A DNA stretch of 64,000 nucleotides, taken from assembly GCA_015233465.1 (NCBI GenBank), contig JADFXP010000001.1:15186-79185 (forward strand), in the 5' to 3' direction. Shown piece by piece: positions 52,893 to 61,642 of the stretch (position 1 is its first letter; each line of letters begins with the position of its first letter). A program made the translations under genes and the position numbers. The notes beneath the pieces are model-generated. The model was not told the DNA's origin, made no database searches, and saw only the letters and a list, made by a program, of their open reading frames with translations. The stretch is from Candidatus Magnetominusculus dajiuhuensis (GTDB lineage: Bacteria > Nitrospirota > Thermodesulfovibrionia > Thermodesulfovibrionales > Magnetobacteriaceae).

Positions 52893-53749
52893 TCTCAATC
52901 TCAGCCCCTGCAAAGATTAATTGGACTCTTTGCATAACTGGTAAACGACCTGATAATTATCATCAAATCTACTCATTGATGCAGTGTGTTACGCTTTATG
53001 ATAGATTAATCTTTACTCCATCGAGTGAGTTTATTTTAAAGACTACCCTTGATTTCCCTGTTGAAGATAACCTTATCTATAAGGCATATCAACTGCTTTC
53101 AAATACGATATCTTTAAAAAGTCGTGGGACGACTCCCTTAGGGGCAGTCATTGAGTTACACAAGGAAATTCCAATGCAGGCAGGGCTTGGAGGCGGGAGT
53201 TCAGATGCTGCAGCAGCGCTGATTGGGTTAAATCGTTTATGGAATTGCGGGTTTTCAATTAATGATTTATCAACAATTGGAGCTAAACTTGGAAGTGACG
53301 TACCTTTTTTTATAGAGGGCAAGTATGCAGTTATTGAAGGCAGAGGAGAGATAGTTACACCTCTAAAGAGTTCCCCGGTTTATGACATCATTTTAATAAA
53401 ACCAGATTTTAATATTTCTACCTCTTGGGCATACCAAAGAATTACACAATATTCAAAGGTGACATCTGATTATTCTAATAAGTTAGATCAAGCGCTTAAA
53501 AACAGAGATTTCGCCCAAATTCAATTATTAATGAGAAATGATTTTGAACCTGTTTTAATTGAAGAATTTCCTATGATTAGTAATATAAAATCAACATTAA
53601 TAGAACTTGGCGCTGTAACTGCAATTTTAAGTGGAAGCGGTTCAGCGATATTTGGTGTCTATTCAGATGAGAAATCGGCATTATCTGCGCTTCCTAAAAT
53701 AACAAGTTCATATCCTAATTATTTGATAAAGCATACAAAAACCCTGTGA
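52889..53749 (+). CDS. ispE: 4-diphosphocytidyl-2-C-methyl-D-erythritol kinase
   Basis: A GHMP kinase of the MEP isoprenoid pathway that phosphorylates CDP-ME at the 2-hydroxyl. It opens ISAPAKINWTLCITGKRPDNYH with the catalytic lysine region, and has the ATP loop IPMQAGLGGGSSDAAAAL and the third motif AILSGSGSAIFG. At 286 aa it has family length. Residues 78-83 (SRGTTP) are encoded by a palindromic element also found between genes and in the 50707 ORF, inserted in a surface-type loop between KAYQLLSNT and AVIELHKEIP. It overlaps the TPR gene stop by 4 bases. Confidence 0.93.
   Translation: MISISAPAKINWTLCITGKRPDNYHQIYSLMQCVTLYDRLIFTPSSEFILKTTLDFPVEDNLIYKAYQLLSNTISLKSRGTTPLGAVIELHKEIPMQAGLGGGSSDAAAALIGLNRLWNCGFSINDLSTIGAKLGSDVPFFIEGKYAVIEGRGEIVTPLKSSPVYDIILIKPDFNISTSWAYQRITQYSKVTSDYSNKLDQALKNRDFAQIQLLMRNDFEPVLIEEFPMISNIKSTLIELGAVTAILSGSGSAIFGVYSDEKSALSALPKITSSYPNYLIKHTKTL
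53121..53133. repeat. SRGTTP-type palindromic repeat inside ispE
   Basis: GTCGTGGGACGAC, the reverse of the unit at 50134, in frame inside ispE. Confidence 0.8.
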
Positions 53750-53943
53750 TACTGATATTAATGATGTCATATATCCTCAGCAATTATAGTTATTAATATA
53801 TAGCTTTAACTAATATGACATTTTATACACCTGTATGGTCATGAACGATAAATATTTTTATATGTTATACTAATATAATTTCAATAAGCTTAAACTAATT
53901 TTATTGTATTAACAACACTACACAAGTTTAGGAGGATAAGACG

Positions 53944-54261
53944 ATGTTAAAGAAATTATTTGGATTGATTGTTATTTCCATATTTATCATTGGCATCATG
54001 GCATGTTCAGAATATGATCAAAAAAATGAGTCGGAATCAACTTCAAAGCGCCTGCTTAAAGAAGAAATATTCGAACACCCTGAAAATCAAGATAAGGTTA
54101 CTACCAAAGAGGAAAAAGACCAGAAACTCCAGCATGAAGATAAAAACATAAACCGTCAAGAGCGAAATATGTACAAACAAAACTTCAAACATTTAAGCAA
54201 CCAAGAAAAAAATGATATAAAACATCAAGAGCATAGGGGTAATAAGGAAACAGGCAAATAG
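53944..54261 (+). CDS. Small charged lipoprotein
   Basis: A 105-aa protein with a signal peptide ending in the lipobox IGIMAC (Cys21). The mature part is strongly charged and low-complexity, rich in Lys, Glu, Asn and Gln. GGAGG precedes ATG 53944. No family recognised. It may be a surface or periplasmic lipoprotein. Confidence 0.6.
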   Translation: MLKKLFGLIVISIFIIGIMACSEYDQKNESESTSKRLLKEEIFEHPENQDKVTTKEEKDQKLQHEDKNINRQERNMYKQNFKHLSNQEKNDIKHQEHRGNKETGK

Positions 54262-54314
54262 CGCTATCAATTGTTATTGTTGACCAGATGCCATTCATTA
54301 TCATAATACAAAGC

Positions 54315-54337
54315 TGGGACAGTCTATAACTGTCCCA
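54315..54337. terminator. Bidirectional terminator between convergent genes
   Basis: TGGGACAGT and ACTGTCCCA form a 9-bp stem with a 5-base loop, between the lipoprotein gene and the reverse-strand kinase gene. Confidence 0.65.
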
Positions 54338-54349
54338 ACTCTTCTGATA

Positions 54350-55390
54350 TTACTGCAAATTGGGCAGCGAAACTGAAAACGTAGAACCTTTGTTGACGAC
54401 ACTTTTGACGGAGATCTTACCCTTTAACCGCAAAATCTCTTTTTTAACCAAAGGCAGTCCAAGCCCATTTCCTTTTTCTCCCTTTGTTGTGTAAAATACC
54501 TCAAATATCTTACTCAAATCTTTCTCTTTAATCCCAGAGCCAGTATCAGAGACATTTATAGTAGTGGTTAATTTATTTACCCTTGCAGTTATCTTGAGCG
54601 TTCCATTATCACTCATTGCCTGTATTGCATTTACTAAGAGATTTAAAAAAATTATCTGAAGAGAATTTTCATTTGCATTAATATATACTTCAGGAGCCTT
54701 ATTGATGACCTTTATAGATTGAACCTTTATCTTGTCGCCAATAAGGACTAATATTGTAACAAAAAATTCTCTCAAATGTATCTTTTTTAGATCTCCTGTT
54801 GATTTTGAATAATTAAGCAGGTGAGAAATTGTCATATCAAGACGCTTTAATCCCTGCTTCACAATTTGAATATAATTGTTATTTTTTGATTCGCCATCGG
54901 TTTTTTCTAGCATATTAACTGCCATAGAAGATGCCGAAGCTGCATTTCTTAACTCATGGGCAATAGATGCCGTCAACTCGCCAAGAACAACCATCTTGGA
55001 ATAAACCCCAGAGGAGTCCTTTAAACGAGATTGATTAATACATGATTTAACTTTTTCTATAACATCCTCAATATCAAACGGTTTTTGTATCAACCCGTTA
55101 GCGCCAATATTTAAAAGCTCTATTGCCTGTTCTATCTCCAAAAACCCAAATATTACTATTATAGGCAAATCTGGATAACTATATCTTATATTCAAACAAA
55201 GCGCAATTCCATCCATTATCGGCATCTGAACATCTGTGATAACAAGGTCAAAGTGTCTGCCTTCTAACTCTTTTAATGCCTGCCTGCCATCACATGCAGT
55301 GACTACATTATAACCCTTGTTTTCAAGTGCAATTGCCATCATTTTGCACTGTTCTGTTTCATCTTCAACCAGTAATAAATTTGGATTCAT
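54350..55390 (-). CDS. Receiver plus histidine kinase core
   Basis: A 346-aa soluble protein. The N-terminal receiver has LLVEDETEQCKM, the acceptor in LVITDVQMPIMDG and lysine in QKPFD. The kinase core has His145 in SIAHELRNAAS (the usual Asn-Pro is Asn-Ala), N-box NLLVNAIQAM and DTGSGIKEK, GNGLGLPLV. It is the only complete kinase of the reverse-strand cluster 54350-57673, so it is the likely phosphate source for the two ATPase-less proteins. It closes the operon, starting 3 bases after the 55394 gene stop. Confidence 0.9.
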   Translation of the reverse strand: MNPNLLLVEDETEQCKMMAIALENKGYNVVTACDGRQALKELEGRHFDLVITDVQMPIMDGIALCLNIRYSYPDLPIIVIFGFLEIEQAIELLNIGANGLIQKPFDIEDVIEKVKSCINQSRLKDSSGVYSKMVVLGELTASIAHELRNAASASSMAVNMLEKTDGESKNNNYIQIVKQGLKRLDMTISHLLNYSKSTGDLKKIHLREFFVTILVLIGDKIKVQSIKVINKAPEVYINANENSLQIIFLNLLVNAIQAMSDNGTLKITARVNKLTTTINVSDTGSGIKEKDLSKIFEVFYTTKGEKGNGLGLPLVKKEILRLKGKISVKSVVNKGSTFSVSLPNLQ

Positions 55391-55393
55391 TTA

Positions 55394-56296
55394 TTATCCT
55401 CCCATTTTATTCAATGTAAGCGTTACAGTATTTCCACACGTATTTAGATTACAGTTCTCGCCTAAAATTCCTTTCATTATCAATAATCCCCTGCCGTAAG
55501 GTTTGAGAAAACTCTTAGGGTCATTTGCTATCTTAAATTTTTGTTTCCAGTCATATCCAATCCCGCCGTCATTTATACTAATGTTCATCCTATTGCTATT
55601 GATGTCTATATCAATCAATACCAATTTATCCTTATATTCCTTAGAATCAACCCTTATCCTGACCACTTCCATAAAGAGATGATAGCCATTATCAGTGTCT
55701 CTTATCCCCTCAGAAGGCACGCCAAGCGCACCATGATATACTGCATTAGTAAGAGCCTCGTGCAGCACCGTTTTTGTTGAATTAAGCATACTCCCATGAA
55801 CGAAACCATTTTGATGGGCAAATAGTGATATACTGCTTGTCAAAGCCTCAATTAATAGATATTGACTTACTGGCAGTTTATAACTGATTGCGCCGTTAAG
55901 AAATGATGTCAATTCAGTCCTCTTTTGAAAGAGCATTGATTTTTCAAGATTTTTCTTGATTGTCTCAATTAACAAATCAATCTCAATTGGTTTAGGAATA
56001 AAATCCATAGCGCCTTGTTTTAAAGCCTTAACCGCTGTATCAACATCCGCAAACCCAGTAACAAGAATCAGCGGTATCTGAGGATATAGACTGTTCATCT
56101 CTCTTGCAAGTTTCAGTCCGTCCATCATAGGCATTTTAATATCTGAAACCACAAGGTCAATTTTTTGTTCCATTAATTTTGTAATCGCATCTAATCCATT
56201 TTCTGCTGTAAATACGTTGTAACCTGAAGCCTTGACAGCATCACTAGTCATCTCTCTTAACACCTGCTCATCATCTACTATTAGTATAGTTTCCAA
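55394..56296 (-). CDS. Receiver plus RsbW-type ATPase protein without phosphoacceptor domain
   Basis: A roughly 300-aa protein. I prefer a TTG start at 56296 (LETILIVDDEQ), because GGGGGTG stands before it and it abuts the previous stop; an ATG at 56341 would overlap the upstream gene by 44 bases. The receiver has VVSDIKMPMMDG and PKPIE. After a helical linker comes an ATPase with N-box HEALTNAVYHGA, DGGIGYDW and YGRGLLIMKGI, the anti-sigma RsbW/HATPase_c_2 form. No HisKA helix or phosphoacceptor histidine is present. It may act as an anti-sigma-like switch or supply ATP to the DHp-only partners. Confidence 0.85.
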   Translation of the reverse strand: METILIVDDEQVLREMTSDAVKASGYNVFTAENGLDAITKLMEQKIDLVVSDIKMPMMDGLKLAREMNSLYPQIPLILVTGFADVDTAVKALKQGAMDFIPKPIEIDLLIETIKKNLEKSMLFQKRTELTSFLNGAISYKLPVSQYLLIEALTSSISLFAHQNGFVHGSMLNSTKTVLHEALTNAVYHGALGVPSEGIRDTDNGYHLFMEVVRIRVDSKEYKDKLVLIDIDINSNRMNISINDGGIGYDWKQKFKIANDPKSFLKPYGRGLLIMKGILGENCNLNTCGNTVTLTLNKMGG

Positions 56297-56297
56297 T

Positions 56298-56963
56298 CTA
56301 CACCCCCTGATCTGTTGATTCTTTAATATCCAAGATCTCAATACCTGAGATGTATGGTTTCATTTTTACAGATTTGATATTACTAAAATTCTTGACAACC
56401 TCTTTTATACGATTCATAGCGTCCTTGATATTTTGCAGATATTTAGCATCTTCTGGCAGTTTCTTCACAAGATCTACAGCATGATATATAATGTTAAGCG
56501 GATTATTAATTTCATGACTTAGAGCCGCAGCAGCATTCAAAAGTATTGAGAGTTCAGTTTTTTCCCTCTGCAGTTCTTTAATACTTTTATCTTTAATAAC
56601 AAAATCTATAACATGTTCAATCTTTAGCATCAATATATAAAAGTCAATCGGTTTTTGTATAAAATCTATTCCACCTTTTTTCATAAATTCAACGGCGAGA
56701 TCCATTGACCCATACCCTGTAACCATTATTACAGGAGGGTAATCATTTATTTCTTCCTTAATATGTTCAAAGGTGATTAGCCCATTCATTGTAGGCATGT
56801 CATAATCAAGCAAAATAATGTCAATTTCATTATTTTCACGCAGGATATTTAGAGCCTCTTGCCCGCTTTCAGCTTCAATGACATTATAGCCGTGTGCTGT
56901 TAATATCTCATTAAGTGATACTCTTACTACTATGTTATCGTCAACTATTAATAATGTAGTCAT
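56298..56963 (-). CDS. Receiver plus phosphoacceptor (DHp) protein lacking an ATPase domain
   Basis: A 221-aa protein. The receiver (LLIVDDN, ILLDYDMPTMNG, QKPIDF) is followed by a coiled coil and a HisKA-type helix pair with His150 in ALSHEINNPLNII. The protein ends soon after with KMKPYISGIEILDIK; no N-box or G-box region follows. It is close in sequence to the 57011 product. It should be able to take part in phosphotransfer through His150 but needs an ATPase from another protein. Confidence 0.85.
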   Translation of the reverse strand: MTTLLIVDDNIVVRVSLNEILTAHGYNVIEAESGQEALNILRENNEIDIILLDYDMPTMNGLITFEHIKEEINDYPPVIMVTGYGSMDLAVEFMKKGGIDFIQKPIDFYILMLKIEHVIDFVIKDKSIKELQREKTELSILLNAAAALSHEINNPLNIIYHAVDLVKKLPEDAKYLQNIKDAMNRIKEVVKNFSNIKSVKMKPYISGIEILDIKESTDQGV

Positions 56964-57010
56964 TATTCTCCTTGTTGTTTATCCATTTTTCATTAAATTG
57001 AGTCTCAATT

Positions 57011-57673
57011 TTACTCCTCCAATTTTACAGAACTTTTAATATCTAAAATCTCAATTCCTGAGATATATGGTTTCATCCTTATAAATTTGATATTACTAAA
57101 GTCCTTGACAACCTCTTTTATACGATTCATAGAGTCCTTGATATTTTGTAGATACAGATTATCTTCTTCCTGTCCCTTTATTAACCCAATAGCATTAAAT
57201 ATTGTGTTGAGCGGGTTATTAATCTCATGATTAAGTGCTGCAGAGGCATTGAGAAGTATTGACAGTTCTGTCTTCTCCTTTTCAAGCTCTATAATGAGAT
57301 TATTACGAACCTCATTTTTAATCGCACGTTTAATTTTAAGCAATAATATCTCAAAATCAATTGGTTTTTGAATAAAGTCAATACATCCATTTTTCAAAAA
57401 CTCTGTGACTAAATGTAAAGTGCCATGTCCAGTAATCAGAATAATGGGCGGAGGTCTCAAAAATGCAGACTTAATTGAATTTAAAATCCCAATACCATCA
57501 TGTTCAGGTTTATTTAGGTCAAGCAATATAATATCCATCTTCTCTTTTTTTAAGTGCTTAATAGCCTTTGCCACAGAGTTGACTGTAACAATAGATTTTA
57601 CATGTTTTTTTAGGCGTTCAATCATTAATCGTTGAACATATATGTTATCGTCAATCATCAATACCTTGCCCAT
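57011..57673 (-). CDS. Receiver plus phosphoacceptor (DHp) protein lacking an ATPase domain, paralogue
   Basis: A 220-aa paralogue of the 56298 product. The receiver has MIDDNIYVQR, ILLDLNKPEHDG and QKPIDFEIL; the Met-Pro after the acceptor Asp is Asn-Lys-Pro. The DHp carries His149 in ALNHEINNPLNTI, and the C-terminus repeats the shared RMKPYISGIEILDIK. No ATPase. GGAGG precedes ATG 57673. It is the first gene of the four-gene reverse operon that faces a candidate sigma-54 promoter. Confidence 0.85.
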   Translation of the reverse strand: MGKVLMIDDNIYVQRLMIERLKKHVKSIVTVNSVAKAIKHLKKEKMDIILLDLNKPEHDGIGILNSIKSAFLRPPPIILITGHGTLHLVTEFLKNGCIDFIQKPIDFEILLLKIKRAIKNEVRNNLIIELEKEKTELSILLNASAALNHEINNPLNTIFNAIGLIKGQEEDNLYLQNIKDSMNRIKEVVKDFSNIKFIRMKPYISGIEILDIKSSVKLEE

Positions 57674-57986
57674 GTTACCGCCTCCTTGATATTATGCGTA
57701 GAACCCCCATCTTGTTAATGAATTATTAATAGGCCTGAGATCTTGACCTTGAGATTATTGGATATTTTATTTATTGCTTAATAACTGCTATTGTTAATAA
57801 CACCCTCTATTTAAACTCTTCTTCAATATAACTGCACGGTCTTTATCTACAGAAGAAAGACATTTCCCCCAATCCTCACGCACCCCAATAAATGTAGCAA
57901 TTAAAGATTATCCTTAAGAAACAGTGCAGCTTTTATCAGGCTGCCATAGTAACAGGAGACTTTATTTGACTTACACATACTATCAA

Positions 57987-58002
57987 AGCAATAACCATGC
58001 CT
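57987..58002 (-). promoter_or_regulatory. Candidate sigma-54 promoter, reverse strand
   Basis: On the minus strand AGGCATG-GTTA-TTGCT, exact consensus spacing (TGGCACG-N4-TTGCW) with mismatches at the first T and at the C of the -24 box. It is about 315 bases upstream of the 57673 start, so the leader would be long. The rest of the 57674-58166 gap shows no gene. Confidence 0.5.
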
Positions 58003-58142
58003 GATTTCATTGTTTATAAATATAAATTTTCAGAGGATATTTGGAATGAAATATTGAAATATTATCAATCAATTAACATATAGATTTTAAAGCAATACAA
58101 GAGGAATAAGGAAAGATTGGGAATATGCAAATAATTTCATGT

Positions 58143-58152
58143 TGCGCAAAAG
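58143..58152. promoter_or_regulatory. TTGCGCAA motif, candidate activator site
   Basis: TTGCGCAAAA (reverse TTTTGCGCAA), about 145 bp upstream of the reverse sigma-54 promoter. Related TTTTGCG-type motifs occur at 59862-59869 and 59904-59911. Confidence 0.3.
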
Positions 58153-58166
58153 ATTGCAAACGTCAT

Positions 58167-59507
58167 CTACAGATAAGTGATTCCATACTCCTTTATCTTC
58201 ATAAGAAGGCTTCTATAACTGATCTGGAGCAGTTTACAAGCAATGGACTTATTCCCGCCTGCTGCCTTTAGAGCCTGAATGATAATCTTTATCTCAGCCT
58301 CAACGATTGCAGTCTTCAAGTTAAGAATATCTGCTTGAATTGGGTTTTTATAGACCAAAAAATCAATCAATTCGGGATTCAATGTATCATTAGAGGCATT
58401 GATCATTGCGCGTCTAATCACATTGCGCAATTCTCTGATATTCCCAGGCCATGAATGGTTCGTTAAAAGGTCAAGGGTTTCTTTTGGAATTTCCTTTATA
58501 TGACGATTTAGCTCCTCATTGGACTCATAAATCACCATCCATATAAAAAATTCAATATCCTCTTTTCGTTCCCTTAGAGGAGGTATTGTAATTATATACT
58601 CGCCAATTCTATAAAAAAGATCATTTCTGAATAGTTTTTCGGATACATCTTTTTGTAAATCCCTATTCGTAGCAGCGATTATACGCACATCTATGTTTTT
58701 AGGAGTATTTGAGCCTACTGGAGTAATAGCCCTATCATCAATTACACTTAATAATTTACTCTGAACGATATTGGATAAATTTTGGATATCATCTAAAAAT
58801 ATGGTACCTCCTGATGCAATCTCAAAATATCCCTTTCTTTTTGCATAAGCCCCAGAAAATGAGCCCATTTCGTGACCAAATAATTCGCTCTCAAGGACTG
58901 TCTCTGCTAGAGAGTTTATGTCTATCTTGATAAATTGGTTCTTTCTACGATTACTCATCAGATGAATAATCTTTGCAAAATATGACTTGCCAGTACCAGT
59001 TTCACCTTGCAATAATACAGATATATTACTTTGTGATATTTGTTGGAGTTCTTTTATTATTTTAATAATAGCAGGGCTTTTTCCGATTGTATTCTCAATT
59101 GAGACACCTACCACTTCGCTAAGTCTATGAACCTCCCTCTTTAACACAAATCCCTTGATAGCTTTTTTGACTGACAATACAAGTACAGACGGATGTATCG
59201 GCTTTACTATAAAATCAAATGCGCCAAGCTGCATTGCCTTAACAGCAGTCTCTATATCTCCATAACCTGTTATTATTATTACTGGTAAATCAGGGTAGAG
59301 ATTTCTAATAGTTACAGTTGCATCTAGCCCGTTTAATTCAGGCATCTTCATATCCATGATAACTGCATCTACAGTATTTTTACTTAAATAAGAAAGTCCT
59401 TTTTCTGCAGAAGGAAAAGATATTGAATCTATCCCAGCACGATTCAAAATAGTAGAACATGTCTCTCTGATATTATCATCATCATCTATTACCAATACCT
59501 TATTCAT
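58167..59507 (-). CDS. NtrC-family sigma-54-dependent response regulator, second copy
   Basis: A 446-aa regulator. Receiver with VIDDDDN, VIMDMKMPELNG and VKPIHPS; AAA+ domain with QGETGTGKSYFAK, a sigma-54 contact loop GSFSGA (family GAFTGA, so two positions changed), TIFLDDIQNL and FRNDLFYRIGEYII; C-terminal Fis-type helix-turn-helix (NKSIACKLLQISYRSLLMKI). It resembles the 32684 product along its length. It lies 493 bases before the four-gene relay operon on the same strand and is its likely activator. Confidence 0.92.
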   Translation of the reverse strand: MNKVLVIDDDDNIRETCSTILNRAGIDSISFPSAEKGLSYLSKNTVDAVIMDMKMPELNGLDATVTIRNLYPDLPVIIITGYGDIETAVKAMQLGAFDFIVKPIHPSVLVLSVKKAIKGFVLKREVHRLSEVVGVSIENTIGKSPAIIKIIKELQQISQSNISVLLQGETGTGKSYFAKIIHLMSNRRKNQFIKIDINSLAETVLESELFGHEMGSFSGAYAKRKGYFEIASGGTIFLDDIQNLSNIVQSKLLSVIDDRAITPVGSNTPKNIDVRIIAATNRDLQKDVSEKLFRNDLFYRIGEYIITIPPLRERKEDIEFFIWMVIYESNEELNRHIKEIPKETLDLLTNHSWPGNIRELRNVIRRAMINASNDTLNPELIDFLVYKNPIQADILNLKTAIVEAEIKIIIQALKAAGGNKSIACKLLQISYRSLLMKIKEYGITYL

Positions 59508-60283
59508 AACGCATTTCCTCCACTTTTTCCTTTAAATATTTAAATACATAATTAAAATCTCCATTTTCTTTATATACGTAATATAAATTCAAACAGCATG
59601 ACCGTATCAATTCGAAAAAACCTTTACCATTAATCTCTTTAGAATCAACAAGTCTTAAGTATTAGTTTATTTAGACGAATTGCCACAATTATTCTATCTT
59701 CTAACTCTAATAGATCAAAACTTCACGGCTCAAGAAGGTTTAGACATTTTTTACAGTATAAGGATGTCATTATATGCAGGCAGTGAAAATAGGGCATGAT
59801 ATTTCTCATCGTATACTCCTTATGATGATTTATAGACAACAACCCCAGTAAAAAAATAAAACTTCGCAAAATTGTCATAAGATTTACATATATAACGATA
59901 ACATTACGCAAAATTAAAAGTCAATTGGTACTTGGATGATTCTTTTGTGGATGTTTATACAAATTTGCAATTAGTATAATAATATTTTTAAATAGAGATA
60001 TAAAACGCAGGGGCAGGTTGAACCTGCCTTCTTGGTAAACGAATAGGGCATATGTACTATGCACCTACGTTATTAATGTCTGTTTCAGCTTATCATATTA
60101 TTTTACCTTTTGAATTGCGAATTATTATCACATAGAAAACTATATATTAAAAAATATAACCTTTTAGGAAGTTAAATAGATCAGAAAAGATTAACCTGAA
60201 AATAAAATAAGCAGGGATTTTGCAAAAAATTGACCACATCTCAACCAATATCTTAATATATGAGATAATGGAGGGATAATAAC
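59508..60283. other. 776-bp gap: small ORF, motif pair and palindromes
   Basis: This gap holds no large gene. It contains a 28-codon ORF (59723-59809), two TTTTGCG(T/A)A motifs 42 bp apart (59862-59869 and 59904-59911) and a palindromic GGGGCAGG-ttgaa-CCTGCC block near 60009. The segment 60060-60250 shows nothing that can be supported. Confidence 0.5.
59723..59809 (-). CDS. Possible 28-aa small protein
   Basis: ATG 59809 follows AAGGAG at ideal spacing and reads MRNIMPYFHCLHIMTSLYCK and eight more residues to TGA, with three cysteines, two as CKKC. It could be a leader peptide of the 58167 regulator gene 213 bases downstream or a chance ORF. Confidence 0.3.
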   Translation of the reverse strand: MRNIMPYFHCLHIMTSLYCKKCLNLLEP

Positions 60284-61495
60284 ATGACGTTTATCGCTGA
60301 TTTCCATATTCATTCTCATTACTCTATGGCTACTAGCATTGAGCTTACCCCAGCAAATCTCAATAAATGGGCTAAGATTAAAGGTATCACTGTGCTTGGA
60401 ACTGGTGATTGTATCCACCCCGGCTGGTTAAATGAACTTAAAGATAATCTTGTTCCAGAAGAAAATGGTCTTTTCTGTCTTAAGTCAGCAAACGACTCCC
60501 ATAAGTCATATTTTATTCTTACAACTGAGATAAGCTCTATTTATAAAAAAAATGGCAAGGTTAGAAAGGTTCATAACATATGTGTACTCTCTGATTTTGA
60601 TTCAGCAGAAAAACTTCAAAACAGTCTCTCTAAGATTGGAAATATCCATTCTGACGGCCGTCCAATATTAGGCTTAGACTCTAAAAATCTGCTTGAAATG
60701 GTTTTGGAGACATCTGAAAAGGCATTTCTAATTCCTGCTCATATATGGACTCCTTGGTTTTCAGTTCTTGGATCAAGGTCTGGATTTGATTCTATTGAAG
60801 AATGTTTTGAAGATTTAACTCAATATATATTTGCGGTAGAGACGGGTCTTTCAAGCGATCCGCCTATGAATAGAAGATGTTCATTTCTTGATCCCTTCAC
60901 CCTTGTCTCAAACTCAGATGCCCATTCACTTCAAAAATTAGGACGTGAGGCAACCCTATTTGATACAGAGATTAGTTTCCAAGGGATTTATAATGCCCTC
61001 AAAACAAGAGATGGATTTGCAGGCACAATAGAATTCTTCCCGCAAGAAGGGAAATATTATTTTGATGGTCATAGAAAATGCGATATATGCTGGAATCCAG
61101 TTACTACAATAGACAATAACTCCATCTGCCCAAAATGCGGAAAACCAGTTACAAAGGGAGTGATGTATAGAGTAACAGAACTTGCTGATAGAACCATTGA
61201 ACAAGGGATAAAGTTGTCAGAGGATTTTTATTCCATAACCTCTCTCATTGACATCATCTCCGAAATTACCAATAAAAGCCCTAATTCAAAAACCGTTCAA
61301 ACTGAATATCTAAGACTAATTGAATCCCTTGGCGCAGAACTTGAAATCCTCCTAAATATCAACTTATCAGATATTAAAACAGTTGGAGGAAAGGAATTAT
61401 CCGAAGGAATCAAAAGACTCAGGGCAGGATATGTATCTATCAAAGAAGGCTTTGACGGTGAGTTTGGAGAAATAAAAATTAAAACTAAAACGTGA
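60284..61495 (+). CDS. Endonuclease Q-like PHP-domain protein
   Basis: A 403-aa protein with an N-terminal PHP phosphoesterase domain: FHIHSHYS (His8, His10, His12), GTGDCIHPGW, AHIWTPWFS and the metal-site SNSDAHS. After about residue 250 comes a zinc finger with HRKCDICWNP and ICPKCGKP, followed by GVMYRVTELADR. This layout and these motifs match EndoQ, which nicks DNA at uracil, hypoxanthine and other deaminated bases. EndoQ is best known from Thermococcales and occurs in few bacteria. GGAGGGATAATAAC precedes the ATG. Confidence 0.82.
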   Translation: MTFIADFHIHSHYSMATSIELTPANLNKWAKIKGITVLGTGDCIHPGWLNELKDNLVPEENGLFCLKSANDSHKSYFILTTEISSIYKKNGKVRKVHNICVLSDFDSAEKLQNSLSKIGNIHSDGRPILGLDSKNLLEMVLETSEKAFLIPAHIWTPWFSVLGSRSGFDSIEECFEDLTQYIFAVETGLSSDPPMNRRCSFLDPFTLVSNSDAHSLQKLGREATLFDTEISFQGIYNALKTRDGFAGTIEFFPQEGKYYFDGHRKCDICWNPVTTIDNNSICPKCGKPVTKGVMYRVTELADRTIEQGIKLSEDFYSITSLIDIISEITNKSPNSKTVQTEYLRLIESLGAELEILLNINLSDIKTVGGKELSEGIKRLRAGYVSIKEGFDGEFGEIKIKTKT

Positions 61496-61513
61496 GGGCT
61501 CCCTTTATACTGG

Positions 61514-61632
61514 TTGTCAAAAATATCTTCGCTTTATATGAAATCTTATCTTGAATAACATTCAAATACCCCGTTTGCTACGCATCCACCCCTTTTTCTA
61601 AAGGGGAATTAAACGGAATTTACTTTTGACAA
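61514..61632. repeat. Inverted-repeat-bounded element with an embedded repeat D copy
   Basis: TTGTCAAAA (61514-61522) and TTTTGACAA (61624-61632) bracket about 100 bases. Inside, 61566-61612 is a reverse copy of the ATTCCCCTTT..AAAGGGGTGG...ACGGGGTAT repeat that also flanks hicBA. Confidence 0.55.
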
Positions 61633-61642
61633 TAGCTATAGG

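Noticed and set aside
57674-58166. Riboswitch or structured leader before the relay operon
   Set aside because: No known riboswitch consensus can be read; only a candidate sigma-54 box and AT-rich sequence.
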